A DNA stretch of 50,101 nt from Treponema sp. (GTDB lineage Bacteria > Spirochaetota > Spirochaetia > Treponematales > Breznakiellaceae), in NCBI GenBank assembly GCA_031267675.1, contig JAIRYT010000029.1, positions 1-50,101 on the forward strand. The letters are read 5' to 3'. Shown here in pieces: positions 34,475 through 45,234 of this stretch (position 1 is the first letter of the stretch; every line of letters begins with the position of its first letter). The notes under the pieces are model-generated. The model worked only from the letters and a program-made list of their open reading frames with translations, ran no database searches and was not told the DNA's origin. A program made the translations under genes and the position numbers.

Positions 34475-36905
34475 ATCGGGGCTTGTCAATTGAAAACTGG
34501 AACTTTTCGGGGTTTAGATGCTTTGTCAGTATTTCCCGCAGATTTTTAATAATAATCGGCTTGGAAATAAAATCGTCCATTCCCGCGGCGGTAAAAAGTT
34601 CCTGCGCGCCCGACATGGCGTTTGCCGAAAGCGCGATAATTTTTAACGTTTCAAAACGGCCGCCCAGCGACCGTATCGCCCTGGCTGCCTCAAGGCCGTC
34701 CATGCCCGGCATCATGTGGTCCATAAATACAAGATCGTAGGCGTTCTTTTTGACAAGGGCTATCGCCGCTTTGCCGTTTGCCGCGGCGTCGACTTCCGCT
34801 CCGTACCGGCGCAAAAGCCCTTCGGTTACAATGCGGTTTACCTGGTTGTCGTCAACAACAAGGGTGCGCACATCTTTAAGCGTCAGGCTTTCTTCGGCGG
34901 AATTCCGCCGCAGTTCATAATTCTTTTTATTGTTAAACACATCGGCCAGCTGGGTTATTAAAACAGGCCGGTTAATGGCATTGGGTATTTTACGGTCGTA
35001 TTTTTCCAGAATTTCCTTAAGCAGAATAAATTTTGTAGCGGGATAGGCGTCAATTGTTTCAATAATGCGGTCAAGACCGGCTTTTGCCGCGTTGTCCAGA
35101 AAAAAGTGGGTGTAATTGCCGTTTGCGATACCCTCGCGCGCCTGTTCCGCCGAATTGCAGATAGTGTAGGCGACTCCCAAATCGCGCAGCATAAAATCCA
35201 TCGCGCCGGAATTATAGGGATTCGACTCGTACACGAGCGCCGAAACCGCCTGCGGATTGTCGACCCCGGCCAGAAACCCTTCCCGTCTGCCCTGACAAAT
35301 AATGTAAAACGTAAAGGTGGTTCCTTCGCCGTACACACTGCCCACGCTGATTTCGCCGCCCATTAATTCCACAAGGCGCCTTGAAATCGCAAGCCCCAAT
35401 CCGGTACCCTCCAAATTGCGGTTTCGGTGGGTATCCAGCTGCTGGAATTCTACAAAGAGTTTGCGGATGTCTTCGCGCTTCATGCCGCGCCCGGTATCGC
35501 TTATCGAAAAATTAAGCCGGAACGAATGTTCAATTCCGTCTTCGCCGTATTCAGGTTCAGACCAGGCGCTCAGGGTAATGGCGCCTGTTCTGGTAAATTT
35601 AATGGCGTTGTTAAGAATGTTTACCAGGCACTGCTTAAGCCGCAGGCCGTCGGCGGTCATAACGGGCGGAATATTCCGCGAAATTTGCGTTACGAGCGGC
35701 AGCCCCTTTTCCGAAGCGCGTATGTTAATTACATTGATTGTATCGGTAAGGAACGAGGCAAAATCAATTTTGGTATTTACAATCTCCATTTTATTCGCGT
35801 CAATTTTAGAAAAATCCAGAATTTCATTGATAAGATTAAGCAGGTTTAACGAAGCGTTTTTGACGGTATCGGCCCGGATCCGCTGTTCATCGCTTAAGGT
35901 ATTGGTAAGCATAAGGTCCGTCATGCCTATAATGGCGTTCATGGGAGTACGGATCTCGTGGCTCATATTGGCAAGGAACGCGCTCTTTGCCCGTGCGGCG
36001 TCTTCCGCTTCCTGTTTTGCGTCCATAATCGGGGTAATGTCGCTCCACTCAAAAAGCCGCGCGATTTTTCCGGGTGTAAGAGTCGAGGACCTAAGCAGAT
36101 ACGAATGTTTCTGGTTCTTAAGGGTAACGGAGAATGTTTTTTCGACATAGCCCTCCGCCTCCATTACTTCCTGAAAAAGAATCTGCACTTCCGCCGGGAA
36201 CAAATCCAAAAGCGGCCTGCCCCTGATGCAGTTGATGTCGGTAATATCAAGCAGTGAAGCCATTGAGCTGCTTACATATTCAACATCGGCGTCGTCATTA
36301 ATAATAATAAGATACGTAGAAGATATCGAAATAATCGCGTCAAAGGTATGGCTTGACTGCTCCATTTTTTTAAAAACAGAAAGAAAATTGGCCGAAAAGT
36401 AATAAAGCAGCGAGCACGAAATTACATAAATCAGATACATGGTATCCAGCGAAAAAAAGTCATAATCGGGCACAATTACAAAAAAATTCAGGCGGACAAA
36501 CAGGCGGGGCAGGGCGATTGCCGCGAGTAAAAGAAAATTTGAAAGCAGTATAAAACGAAGCAGCGCGCGGCGGTCAAGGTAGCAAAAACAAATGATCAGG
36601 GTAACAACAACCATGTCAAAGTAAATGGGATCGCCGCCCAAAAAGGCCGCCGAAACCGTTATGTCTATCAAAAACAAAAAAGGCAAAAGCCATGCTACGG
36701 CGCCGGCGGACAATAATTTTATGGCAAGAAAATAAATCAGACAAAAGAAAAGGGCGGAAGCGATTCTAATGGAAGACGATCCAAGGGTCCGGTTTCCAAA
36801 AAGGTAAAAGCCTGAAACCAGTAAAATATACATTCCCAGCGCGATGTACGAGACCGTTATGGCAAACTGAAACACCTTTTTGCGGCTGTAAGACCGTGCC
36901 GTCAT
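34473..36905 (-). CDS. Hybrid histidine kinase with C-terminal receiver
   Basis: The 810-residue protein has about six N-terminal transmembrane helices (residues about 12-175), with little extracytoplasmic sequence. A PAS-like domain (about 185-295) follows. The HisKA domain has phospho-acceptor H316 in S-H-E-I-R-T-P-M-N, then a HATPase domain with N-I-L-N-N-A-I-K-F-T and G-T-G-L-G-L-A-I. A degenerate receiver-like segment at about 555-665 lacks the acceptor aspartate. The true receiver has D729 in F-M-D-H-M-M-P-G-M-D-G. A phosphorelay would pass phosphate H316 to D729 and then to an HPt domain; the receptor two genes upstream has one. Its start overlaps the lipid-kinase-like gene by four bases. 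Confidence 0.94.
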   Translation of the reverse strand: MTARSYSRKKVFQFAITVSYIALGMYILLVSGFYLFGNRTLGSSSIRIASALFFCLIYFLAIKLLSAGAVAWLLPFLFLIDITVSAAFLGGDPIYFDMVVVTLIICFCYLDRRALLRFILLSNFLLLAAIALPRLFVRLNFFVIVPDYDFFSLDTMYLIYVISCSLLYYFSANFLSVFKKMEQSSHTFDAIISISSTYLIIINDDADVEYVSSSMASLLDITDINCIRGRPLLDLFPAEVQILFQEVMEAEGYVEKTFSVTLKNQKHSYLLRSSTLTPGKIARLFEWSDITPIMDAKQEAEDAARAKSAFLANMSHEIRTPMNAIIGMTDLMLTNTLSDEQRIRADTVKNASLNLLNLINEILDFSKIDANKMEIVNTKIDFASFLTDTINVINIRASEKGLPLVTQISRNIPPVMTADGLRLKQCLVNILNNAIKFTRTGAITLSAWSEPEYGEDGIEHSFRLNFSISDTGRGMKREDIRKLFVEFQQLDTHRNRNLEGTGLGLAISRRLVELMGGEISVGSVYGEGTTFTFYIICQGRREGFLAGVDNPQAVSALVYESNPYNSGAMDFMLRDLGVAYTICNSAEQAREGIANGNYTHFFLDNAAKAGLDRIIETIDAYPATKFILLKEILEKYDRKIPNAINRPVLITQLADVFNNKKNYELRRNSAEESLTLKDVRTLVVDDNQVNRIVTEGLLRRYGAEVDAAANGKAAIALVKKNAYDLVFMDHMMPGMDGLEAARAIRSLGGRFETLKIIALSANAMSGAQELFTAAGMDDFISKPIIIKNLREILTKHLNPEKFQFSIDKPR

Positions 36906-37849
36906 GCGGGTTCCTGCGGCACGTTTTTTTGGAGCGCCTGTATTCCATAGGGCAGCACAAAATCGACGGCCTTTGGAACAAGCGTAAAATCAAAGGAAGG
37001 ACCGTAAAAATGTTCTTCGTCAAGCGCCGCGCTTATATACCGATCGCTTTGGATCGAAACGCTCCTTCCCTGTTTTTGAATAATATAATCGTCCCGGGCA
37101 TAGTAATGGCCCTGCTCAAAACGGGAAACAATCTGGGACAGGAGCCTTAGCGGCGGTTTTTTAATAAGGTACAATTCCAGCCTGCCGTCCGTCATGGAGG
37201 TCCACAGCGCCGGAAACTCGCTGGAAGCGGCTGCGGGAGTATTGCAAATTTGTATGCTTAAATATTCGCCGCTTAGATCTTCGCCGTCTATTTTTATGGT
37301 GTAGTAAGAGGGCCTGCTCCGGAGCGCCGCCCAAAAAAAGATGACTTCGCGGATAATTTTACGGGGCAAAAAGAAAAACTTTGAAAGCATTTTATTCTGT
37401 TCGTCCGCGTCCGCTCCAAGGCCGATAAAACAGCCGATAAAGCAAAAGTTGTTTCCCGCGTGAATTAAATCAAGCGAAACAATTTTTGAGGTTGTAAGGC
37501 TCCACAGCGATTTAAACGGATCCCCCGACCCGCCAAACGAATAAATCGGCGAATTAATCCTTCCCATTGGAAGAAACGCAACCTGCACATTGGGAAGGCG
37601 GGCGCAGCCGTTTATTACCTCAAAAAGGGTTCCGTTGCCGCCCACGGCATAGATTCGAACCAGTTCGCTGGAATTATTGACATAGCGCCTTACAAACCCG
37701 ACGGCGTCGCGCTTCCAGCGGGTAATATGAACGTCAAAATTGAACAGTTGATTTGCGCCAAAGAATTCGGTAATTTCATCCTGAATACGCTGCAGCATAA
37801 CGCCCCTTAGCTGCGCGGCGGTAGGATTAATAATAAACAGGTGCTTCAT
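36902..37849 (-). CDS. Diacylglycerol/sphingosine-kinase-family protein
   Basis: The 315-residue soluble protein begins with F-I-I-N-P-T-A, the family's N-P-x-A opening. It has G-G-N-G-T at 69-73 where the catalytic loop is normally G-G-D-G-T, then F-L-P-M-G-R-I-N-S, where related kinases have P-x-G-T-x-N-D. The fold should bind ATP and phosphorylate a lipid or similar alcohol, but the two departures make activity uncertain. It overlaps both neighbours by four bases (ATGA), between the HPt receptor and the hybrid kinase, so the three are translated together. A signalling or regulatory lipid role is an inference from this position. Confidence 0.85.
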   Translation of the reverse strand: MKHLFIINPTAAQLRGVMLQRIQDEITEFFGANQLFNFDVHITRWKRDAVGFVRRYVNNSSELVRIYAVGGNGTLFEVINGCARLPNVQVAFLPMGRINSPIYSFGGSGDPFKSLWSLTTSKIVSLDLIHAGNNFCFIGCFIGLGADADEQNKMLSKFFFLPRKIIREVIFFWAALRSRPSYYTIKIDGEDLSGEYLSIQICNTPAAASSEFPALWTSMTDGRLELYLIKKPPLRLLSQIVSRFEQGHYYARDDYIIQKQGRSVSIQSDRYISAALDEEHFYGPSFDFTLVPKAVDFVLPYGIQALQKNVPQEPA

Positions 37850-40221
37850 TCCGTTTCCCGCCGTTCAACAAGCGCGATAATATTTTTTATTTTTTCCGCG
37901 GCGGCGGCATATTCAATATTTTCAAAATCGGCAAAAATATGTTTAAGCATTTCGCCGATGGAAGTATCATCCCATTTAAGGGGAATAAACGGCTTCATTA
38001 CATTTATGGCAAGCGAAAGATCAAATTGATCGCAGGCGGCTTTTGCTTTTTGCAGGGCCTGTAACAATTCTTCCATATTCCCCGTTCCGGGTTCTTCTTC
38101 TTTGACTTCAAAGAGCAGTTCAAGTTTCCGCTGAAATTCGATAAGCCGGCTTTCAAGCAGGGGATACTGCACCCTGCAAAAATCAAGGTCTGACGCCTTT
38201 GCGGCAAACTCCAGCCGCTTTGCCTCGTCGCCCAGTTTGTCCGCCGCTATGCTGTAAAGGCCGCCCTTTATGCCGTGTACTTCTATCGCAAACGCCGCCA
38301 GATCGCTTTGGTACAGGGCGCGCATTTTTGCGGCCGCCGCCGGTATTGTTTTTGCGGTAATGCGCAGCAGCGTAAAATAATCTTCGGTTTCGCCGCCTAT
38401 TAGCAAAAGGCCCTTTTCCACGTCAAGGTCCGCTATGGCGTTTGCGCGGTCAAAGAGCCCGCCCGCCGGGCGCTCCGGAAGAATATCTTTTGGCGAACCT
38501 TCGCCTGAGTCTTCGTACGGTGAAAATAAAGCAGCGTCGTTCCAGTCGCTTCGAAACGTCAAAAGATAGCCAAGAATATCGGCGATAAAAAGAATTGACG
38601 TATCATCGTAGAAAAAGGCTTTTTCGTTGCTTCCTTCCATAATGACATAGCCGCAAAGCGCGCCTTTTTTTCTTAAGGCCATAATACAGGTTGATTCATG
38701 GCTGGCGCCTTCGGTAAAGGGCGGAATTTTTAATTCGGCGCGCGCGCCCTCGTTCAGCGTAAGATGGCGGCGGTTTTCAAGCAGCGACGCGATTTGTTCA
38801 TGATAAATAAATTCGATCCCTGTTTCTGTTTCTTCCTGGGGATAACACGCATAAATGATCGCCTTTCCTTTTTGTATAAAAACAAGGCTGCCCCGCGAAA
38901 TCGAAAAATATTCGGCTACCGCTTCCAGTACGGCGTTATAGGCCTTTTTTAAGTTGTCGTTTTTAAACATTGCGTTGTGAATTTTAAGAAACATGGTAAT
39001 GCGGCCCTGCAGCCGTTCCTGCATCATGCGGCCGATGCGGAATTGTTCCGCAATTCTGCTTAGGGACCGCGTCATAATGCCAAGCTCGTCTTCTGAACGG
39101 GGAACGGCGATAAATAAATTGTAATTTCCCAATACAATATCTTTTGCCGCCGCCGTGAGCCTTTGAAGCGGGCGCGAAATTCCCCAGGCAAGATATACGA
39201 GCAGCAGCGAATAACTGATAAGGCAGAGCAGGAGGGAACCCAGAATGGGGCTGATCACCGGAATAATCTCGCTTAGGATATAATACCTGGGAATGGCGCT
39301 GTAAATATAAAGCCATTCACCCTGTAAAAAAACAGGCGAAAAATAACTGTAATATTTTGCCGAAAACAATCCCGCGGTATCTTCAAGGAGTATGGATTCC
39401 CTGCGGGACATTGCGTTTAGAATTTCCCGGGTGCGGGAAAAGCCAAGCTCCTCAAGGCCCGCTCCCCAGTCTTGCCGCTTTGTATCGGGCGAATAGGCAA
39501 GCCGTCCGTCAGGTAAAAAAATGGCGGCGACGGAGCTGTTCATCATTTTGTTTGTCAGAAAATCGCCCGGAATTTTTGCGTGAAGACCCGAAACACCAAT
39601 GATAACGCCGTTTCTGCGGACCGGCATGGAAAGCAGAAACGCGTTTCCCGGTCCGCCGTCCGCATCCGTCCGCAGCAGCCCAAAACGACCGCTTAGATCG
39701 ACAAAGAGGCGCCCGGTTTCTTTTGGAATCGTATACCAGAACGAACGGACCGGATCCGCAAGATTGTTTTCATCAATATCGGGAAACAGTTCTACGTCAT
39801 TGTCGGCGTTACGGATATAGAACGCGATAAAACGCCCCGAAGGCGCAAGCGGGTAATCAAGGGTGTACGCGGCGTCATTGCCGTCAAAAGCGTTTGGCTC
39901 AAAAATAAGAAAGTTGCCCTGCACAGAGGGGGAACGGAAATAGGCGGTAAGAATATTCCGGAGTATCATCCGCGCGTTGGGGTTTTCCGGATTAACGCTT
40001 TCGATTCCGGCCGCCATTGTATCCAGGGTCAGGTTGGCTGTTTCAAAAAATTTTCTTAGGTCCGATTCGCTAAAAACCGTTAGTGTTTTAAGCTGCTGCA
40101 ATACCTGGTCTGTTTTGGTGTTTATAATCTGCCGGGTAATAAAAACAGTAAGGGCGATAAAGATAACCAGAAACGGCAGAAGCACAAACATAAAGATTTT
40201 TTGCTGAATCGACTGTTTCAT
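37846..40221 (-). CDS. Cache-HAMP-GAF receptor with C-terminal HPt domain
   Basis: The 791-residue protein has a first membrane helix at about 10-32. A large periplasmic Cache-type sensor region and a second helix near 325-350 follow, then a HAMP segment (G-I-S-R-P-L-Q-R-L). A GAF-like domain covers about 410-560. Near the C-terminus an HPt domain carries H649 in V-H-G-I-K-G-G-L-Y-S, the histidine that accepts phosphate from a receiver. There is no kinase or ATPase domain. It is probably the phosphotransfer partner of the hybrid kinase encoded two genes on. The start chosen is the ATG at 40221; the longer frame begins with TTG at 40260, next to the eno terminator. A last ~80-residue helical segment follows the HPt. 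Confidence 0.88.
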   Translation of the reverse strand: MKQSIQQKIFMFVLLPFLVIFIALTVFITRQIINTKTDQVLQQLKTLTVFSESDLRKFFETANLTLDTMAAGIESVNPENPNARMILRNILTAYFRSPSVQGNFLIFEPNAFDGNDAAYTLDYPLAPSGRFIAFYIRNADNDVELFPDIDENNLADPVRSFWYTIPKETGRLFVDLSGRFGLLRTDADGGPGNAFLLSMPVRRNGVIIGVSGLHAKIPGDFLTNKMMNSSVAAIFLPDGRLAYSPDTKRQDWGAGLEELGFSRTREILNAMSRRESILLEDTAGLFSAKYYSYFSPVFLQGEWLYIYSAIPRYYILSEIIPVISPILGSLLLCLISYSLLLVYLAWGISRPLQRLTAAAKDIVLGNYNLFIAVPRSEDELGIMTRSLSRIAEQFRIGRMMQERLQGRITMFLKIHNAMFKNDNLKKAYNAVLEAVAEYFSISRGSLVFIQKGKAIIYACYPQEETETGIEFIYHEQIASLLENRRHLTLNEGARAELKIPPFTEGASHESTCIMALRKKGALCGYVIMEGSNEKAFFYDDTSILFIADILGYLLTFRSDWNDAALFSPYEDSGEGSPKDILPERPAGGLFDRANAIADLDVEKGLLLIGGETEDYFTLLRITAKTIPAAAAKMRALYQSDLAAFAIEVHGIKGGLYSIAADKLGDEAKRLEFAAKASDLDFCRVQYPLLESRLIEFQRKLELLFEVKEEEPGTGNMEELLQALQKAKAACDQFDLSLAINVMKPFIPLKWDDTSIGEMLKHIFADFENIEYAAAAEKIKNIIALVERRETE

Positions 40222-40225
40222 GCCC

Positions 40226-40257
40226 GTCAGTATATACCCTGACGCTGAATTTGTCAG
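40226..40257 (-). promoter_or_regulatory. Promoter with overlapping dyad, almost at the start codon
   Basis: On the minus strand, CTGACA (40252-40257) is followed after 17 bases by TATACT (40229-40234), five of six matches in each box. Only seven bases separate the -10 from the ATG at 40221, so the message would be leaderless or nearly so. A perfect dyad GTCAG and CTGAC with an 8-base gap (40226-40243) overlaps the -10 and could be an operator. Confidence 0.55.
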
Positions 40258-40260
40258 CAA

Positions 40261-40298
40261 AAAAAAACCAGTCCTTCGTTCGGGACTGGTTTTTTTTT
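40261..40298. terminator. Terminator downstream of eno
   Basis: An 8-bp stem (ACCAGTCC at 40267-40274 and GGACTGGT at 40283-40290) with an 8-base loop is flanked by an A-run and a run of eight or more T, so it has a U-tract on both strands. It lies 14 bases after the eno stop and just before the promoter of the HPt receptor gene. Confidence 0.92.
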
Positions 40299-40311
40299 GC
40301 CTGTGGCGGCG

Positions 40312-42112
<1,801 letters not shown>

Positions 42113-42116
<4 letters not shown>

Positions 42117-44101
42117 CGTATCACCGAGATTCCCGTTTCCAGGGTTTTAAAGCGGCTGGTAAGCGATTCCTCGCTTACGGGGTTTTCCATGGTAAGGTAC
42201 AGGGAATAACGTACATCCTCGCTTATTCCGTTCTGCACAAGCACCCCCGCGGCGGTTCCCGTGTTGTCCTTTGGCGAAATGCGTCCAAGGCCGTCATAGG
42301 GATATTTGCCGCCGACCACATCGTTCCAGGTTTCCATTGTCTTTGCGCCAAGCTGTTCATCGGGTTTTACGTGTTCCAAAATCATAAAGTAATCTTTTCC
42401 CTTTATGTCCCGCTGTAAAAAAAGACTGCGGAAACCGTATTCAATTTCGCCGCCTTTTTTATAATACGCGGGCATCATAAAAAGGGTAGAGGCGCCGCTC
42501 AGCTCAAAAACGCTGTCGCTGGTTTTAATGGTAAGCTGGGGCAGGGCGAGGTCAATGGTTTTGTCGGCCTTGTTCCAGTCCAGTTTAAGCTCCGCCAGCG
42601 ATTCGGGAATCCAGCGGTCAAGGGCGATATAACTTTCCCATTCGCTTAAATCGCCCAGATAGGCGGCCATGATCTTGTCGCAGGTTTCTTCCATGTCCCA
42701 TTCATAGATGTGGCGCTGGTGCGAATTCTGGCGGGTTAAAAAAATTACCGGACCATTGGGCATGGGCAGAATATAGGCAAGGATAACCGAGTCTTCAAAA
42801 TCAACCAGCCACCAGGCCTTGATCCAGCGCCGCCCCTGTTTGTCCAGATACTCCTCTGTTTTTTCCGGATCGCCGAACGAAAGAATTCTGAATTCGGAAG
42901 GGCCAAGACCTCTTTTAATATTAACCGCCGAAAGATACGTATCCATTATCGCGCGGGGATTTGAATTTAATTCCGCCGCGTCGGCGCTTTTGGGCCGCCG
43001 CAGTTTGATAAGCGACATTCCCGACACCGTCGCGACTGACACCATTCCGTCATCAGGCAGGCTCGCGTTTTGAACGTTGAGATCCGATACCTTCCACTGG
43101 TTGTCGTTTTTGTCGACAAAGGCAAGCTCGGGAAAATCGCTTGTTACGACATAGCTCAGGAGATACCGGTTGTTGGGGCCGGTAAGAAAGACAGGCGCCT
43201 CTTTAAAAAGATCTTCCATTGCCGACGGATAATATGCCTTGTAGGCGTTATAAAAGATGCCGCGTAATTCCTTGTACGGCGCGGGAAGCGCGGTGTCAAG
43301 CTCGAACACCCGCGTAATATTGTTGTCCAGTATAAGGTGGGAATAGGTATGTTTCCTCCTGAAATGGGTGGTGTCTTTTGGCGCGTTGATTAGCTCGCCA
43401 ATGGGAAGCGAATAGAGGATGTTGTCGCGCAGCGCGGTTACGACGCCGACTACCCTGCCCTGGGGAGTTACCAGCGGGCCGCCGGAGTTTCCCGGGTTGC
43501 CGTCCGCCGATGATTTAAGCAGATTCCAGCGTCCGTCTTCTTCTTCCGGAACGGTGCCGAGCACAAGGCCGTTTCGTACGATAATGCCTTCGCCCAGCGC
43601 GTTGCCGACGCTGTACACCTGCGCTCCTTCGGTAATGTTCGGGTCCAGTTCAAACCAGGAGGAAAAGGTTTTGCCCTTAACGGTAAAGACAACAAAATCC
43701 TTTTCGTTGGAAACCCTGTTAATACTGTCCAGTTCGTAAACTTCGCCTTTGGAACTGCGTATAAAGTATTCCGTAAACACGTCGCTTTCGCTGGAAAGAT
43801 CTACAACATGAAAGGCGGATACCGCTTCTGTGGCCGAGATCGCGAACGCGGTGCCGATTGAATAGTACTTGTCGTTGCGGACCGAAAAGGGAACGAGCGA
43901 CCAGTCAAGTTCCTTGTCATAGGAAATTTTTTTCTCTTCCGGCTTTTTTATGACCACTTCAAAAACGGCTTCTTTTACCAAATTTTGAAGACCGGAAGAA
44001 AACCCGCCCGGCAGTTTTGCGGAGCCCGTCTGGGCGCTTTGGCATCCGAAAAAAAACACGCCCGCCGCCAGCGCCAAAAACATCATTACACTGCGTTTCA
44101 T
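42113..44101 (-). CDS. Trypsin-like serine protease lipoprotein
   Basis: The 662-residue protein has a lipoprotein signal with lipobox F-F-G-C (C20). A trypsin-like domain follows with a complete triad: H98 in V-S-A-F-H-V-V, D135 in E-K-D-F-V-V-F and S206 in G-N-P-G-N-S-G-G-P-L. This resembles HtrA-type proteases, but no PDZ domain is evident. The remaining ~430 residues are an unrecognised, mostly beta, tryptophan-rich region that may determine substrate or partner. It should sit in the periplasm, lipid-anchored. An AAGGAG site precedes the ATG. It lies 29 bases after the ABC permease gene and overlaps the small membrane-protein gene. Confidence 0.9.
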
Positions 44102-44130
44102 ACAATTCTCCTTATTGTAATATAGTATCC

Positions 44131-45234
44131 TTATCTGTCAGGGCCGCGCAGGCTCTGTCTGGCTTTTTCCGCATTGGCCCGTTTACGCCAGGCGTGCAGC
44201 ACCAGGGCAAGCGCGATTACCGCATAACTAAACGCGTCCCGAAAGTATTCGCCGATCATCGCGTTGCGAAAAAGGTTTACGCCGGCTTTGGGAACGACGA
44301 TGTACATTAAATGAAGCAGCACGGTGCCCACAAATACATTGGGTATGGTAGCCCTGCTTGCCGAAGCCCCGCCCACGAGTATTGCGGCCGCGGCAAAGAA
44401 ACCTGTCTGCCGGTGCGCGTTATAGGTCGCCACGTTTCCCATATTCTGTAAAAAAATAATCTGCCCGATACTTGCCAAAACGGTAGAAATAACAATGGCG
44501 ATAATCCGGGTTCTGTCCACCGGAATTCCCGCCGCGTGGGCTACCTTTTGGTCCTGCCCCGCCGCGCGCATATCCTGCCCCAGTTTGGTACGGCGGAACC
44601 ATACAATAAAAATACAGAGCAGGCCTATGACCAGATAATTGGCAAGCGGAATGGAAAGCGGCATTCCCGAAGGCAGCTTTATATTTAGGGGAATTAATTT
44701 GTCCAGCGACTGGCGTACCGAATCGAGCGTAAGCGTATTGCGAATTCCGTAACCCCGGCTAAGCGTAATGTTAAGCGAGTGTACGGGAATAACCGCTCCC
44801 ATAAGGTACATGACGATAAACTGGTAAAAGCCGTCCATAAAAAAGCCCAGGATATAACCGGTAACCATTTCCCTTCCCCGGGCGCGGTTAAGAATCTGGC
44901 CCGCAAGAGCGCCAAGAAGGGCGGCCAGAGGTACGCCGATAAGGCTTGCGAAAACAAGGCCGGGTACGCCGATAATATTCCAGTCAACGGCAAAAATAAG
45001 GCCTATTTCGCCGGCCATCGCGCCAAGCACCATGCCAAAATTAATGCCCATGCCGGCCATAATCGGCAGCAGCAAACTAAATACCAAAAAGCAGTTGCGG
45101 CCGATACGCGTTAAAATTTCCTGGAATATGGAAACGGCGGAAAGCCCCGAAAGCGGAATTGCGGTAACGGTAATAACCAGAAAAATAATAACAACCGCGT
45201 TATCCGCCAAAAAGGCGCCAAAGTCTTTTTTCAT
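44131..45234 (-). CDS. ABC importer permease 2 (DUF3798-type system)
   Basis: The 367-residue hydrophobic protein has about nine to ten transmembrane helices of the BPD_transp_2 family. It shows G-M-G-I-N-F-G-M-V-L-G-A-M-A-G-E near residue 61, and A-A-A-I-L-V-G-G-A-S-A-S-R-A-T in the ATPase-contact region. It is related to, but clearly distinct from, the permease encoded just upstream, so the importer probably uses a heterodimer. Its start overlaps the preceding permease stop by four bases. The C-terminus is basic and cytoplasmic. Confidence 0.92.
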   Translation of the reverse strand: MKKDFGAFLADNAVVIIFLVITVTAIPLSGLSAVSIFQEILTRIGRNCFLVFSLLLPIMAGMGINFGMVLGAMAGEIGLIFAVDWNIIGVPGLVFASLIGVPLAALLGALAGQILNRARGREMVTGYILGFFMDGFYQFIVMYLMGAVIPVHSLNITLSRGYGIRNTLTLDSVRQSLDKLIPLNIKLPSGMPLSIPLANYLVIGLLCIFIVWFRRTKLGQDMRAAGQDQKVAHAAGIPVDRTRIIAIVISTVLASIGQIIFLQNMGNVATYNAHRQTGFFAAAAILVGGASASRATIPNVFVGTVLLHLMYIVVPKAGVNLFRNAMIGEYFRDAFSYAVIALALVLHAWRKRANAEKARQSLRGPDR

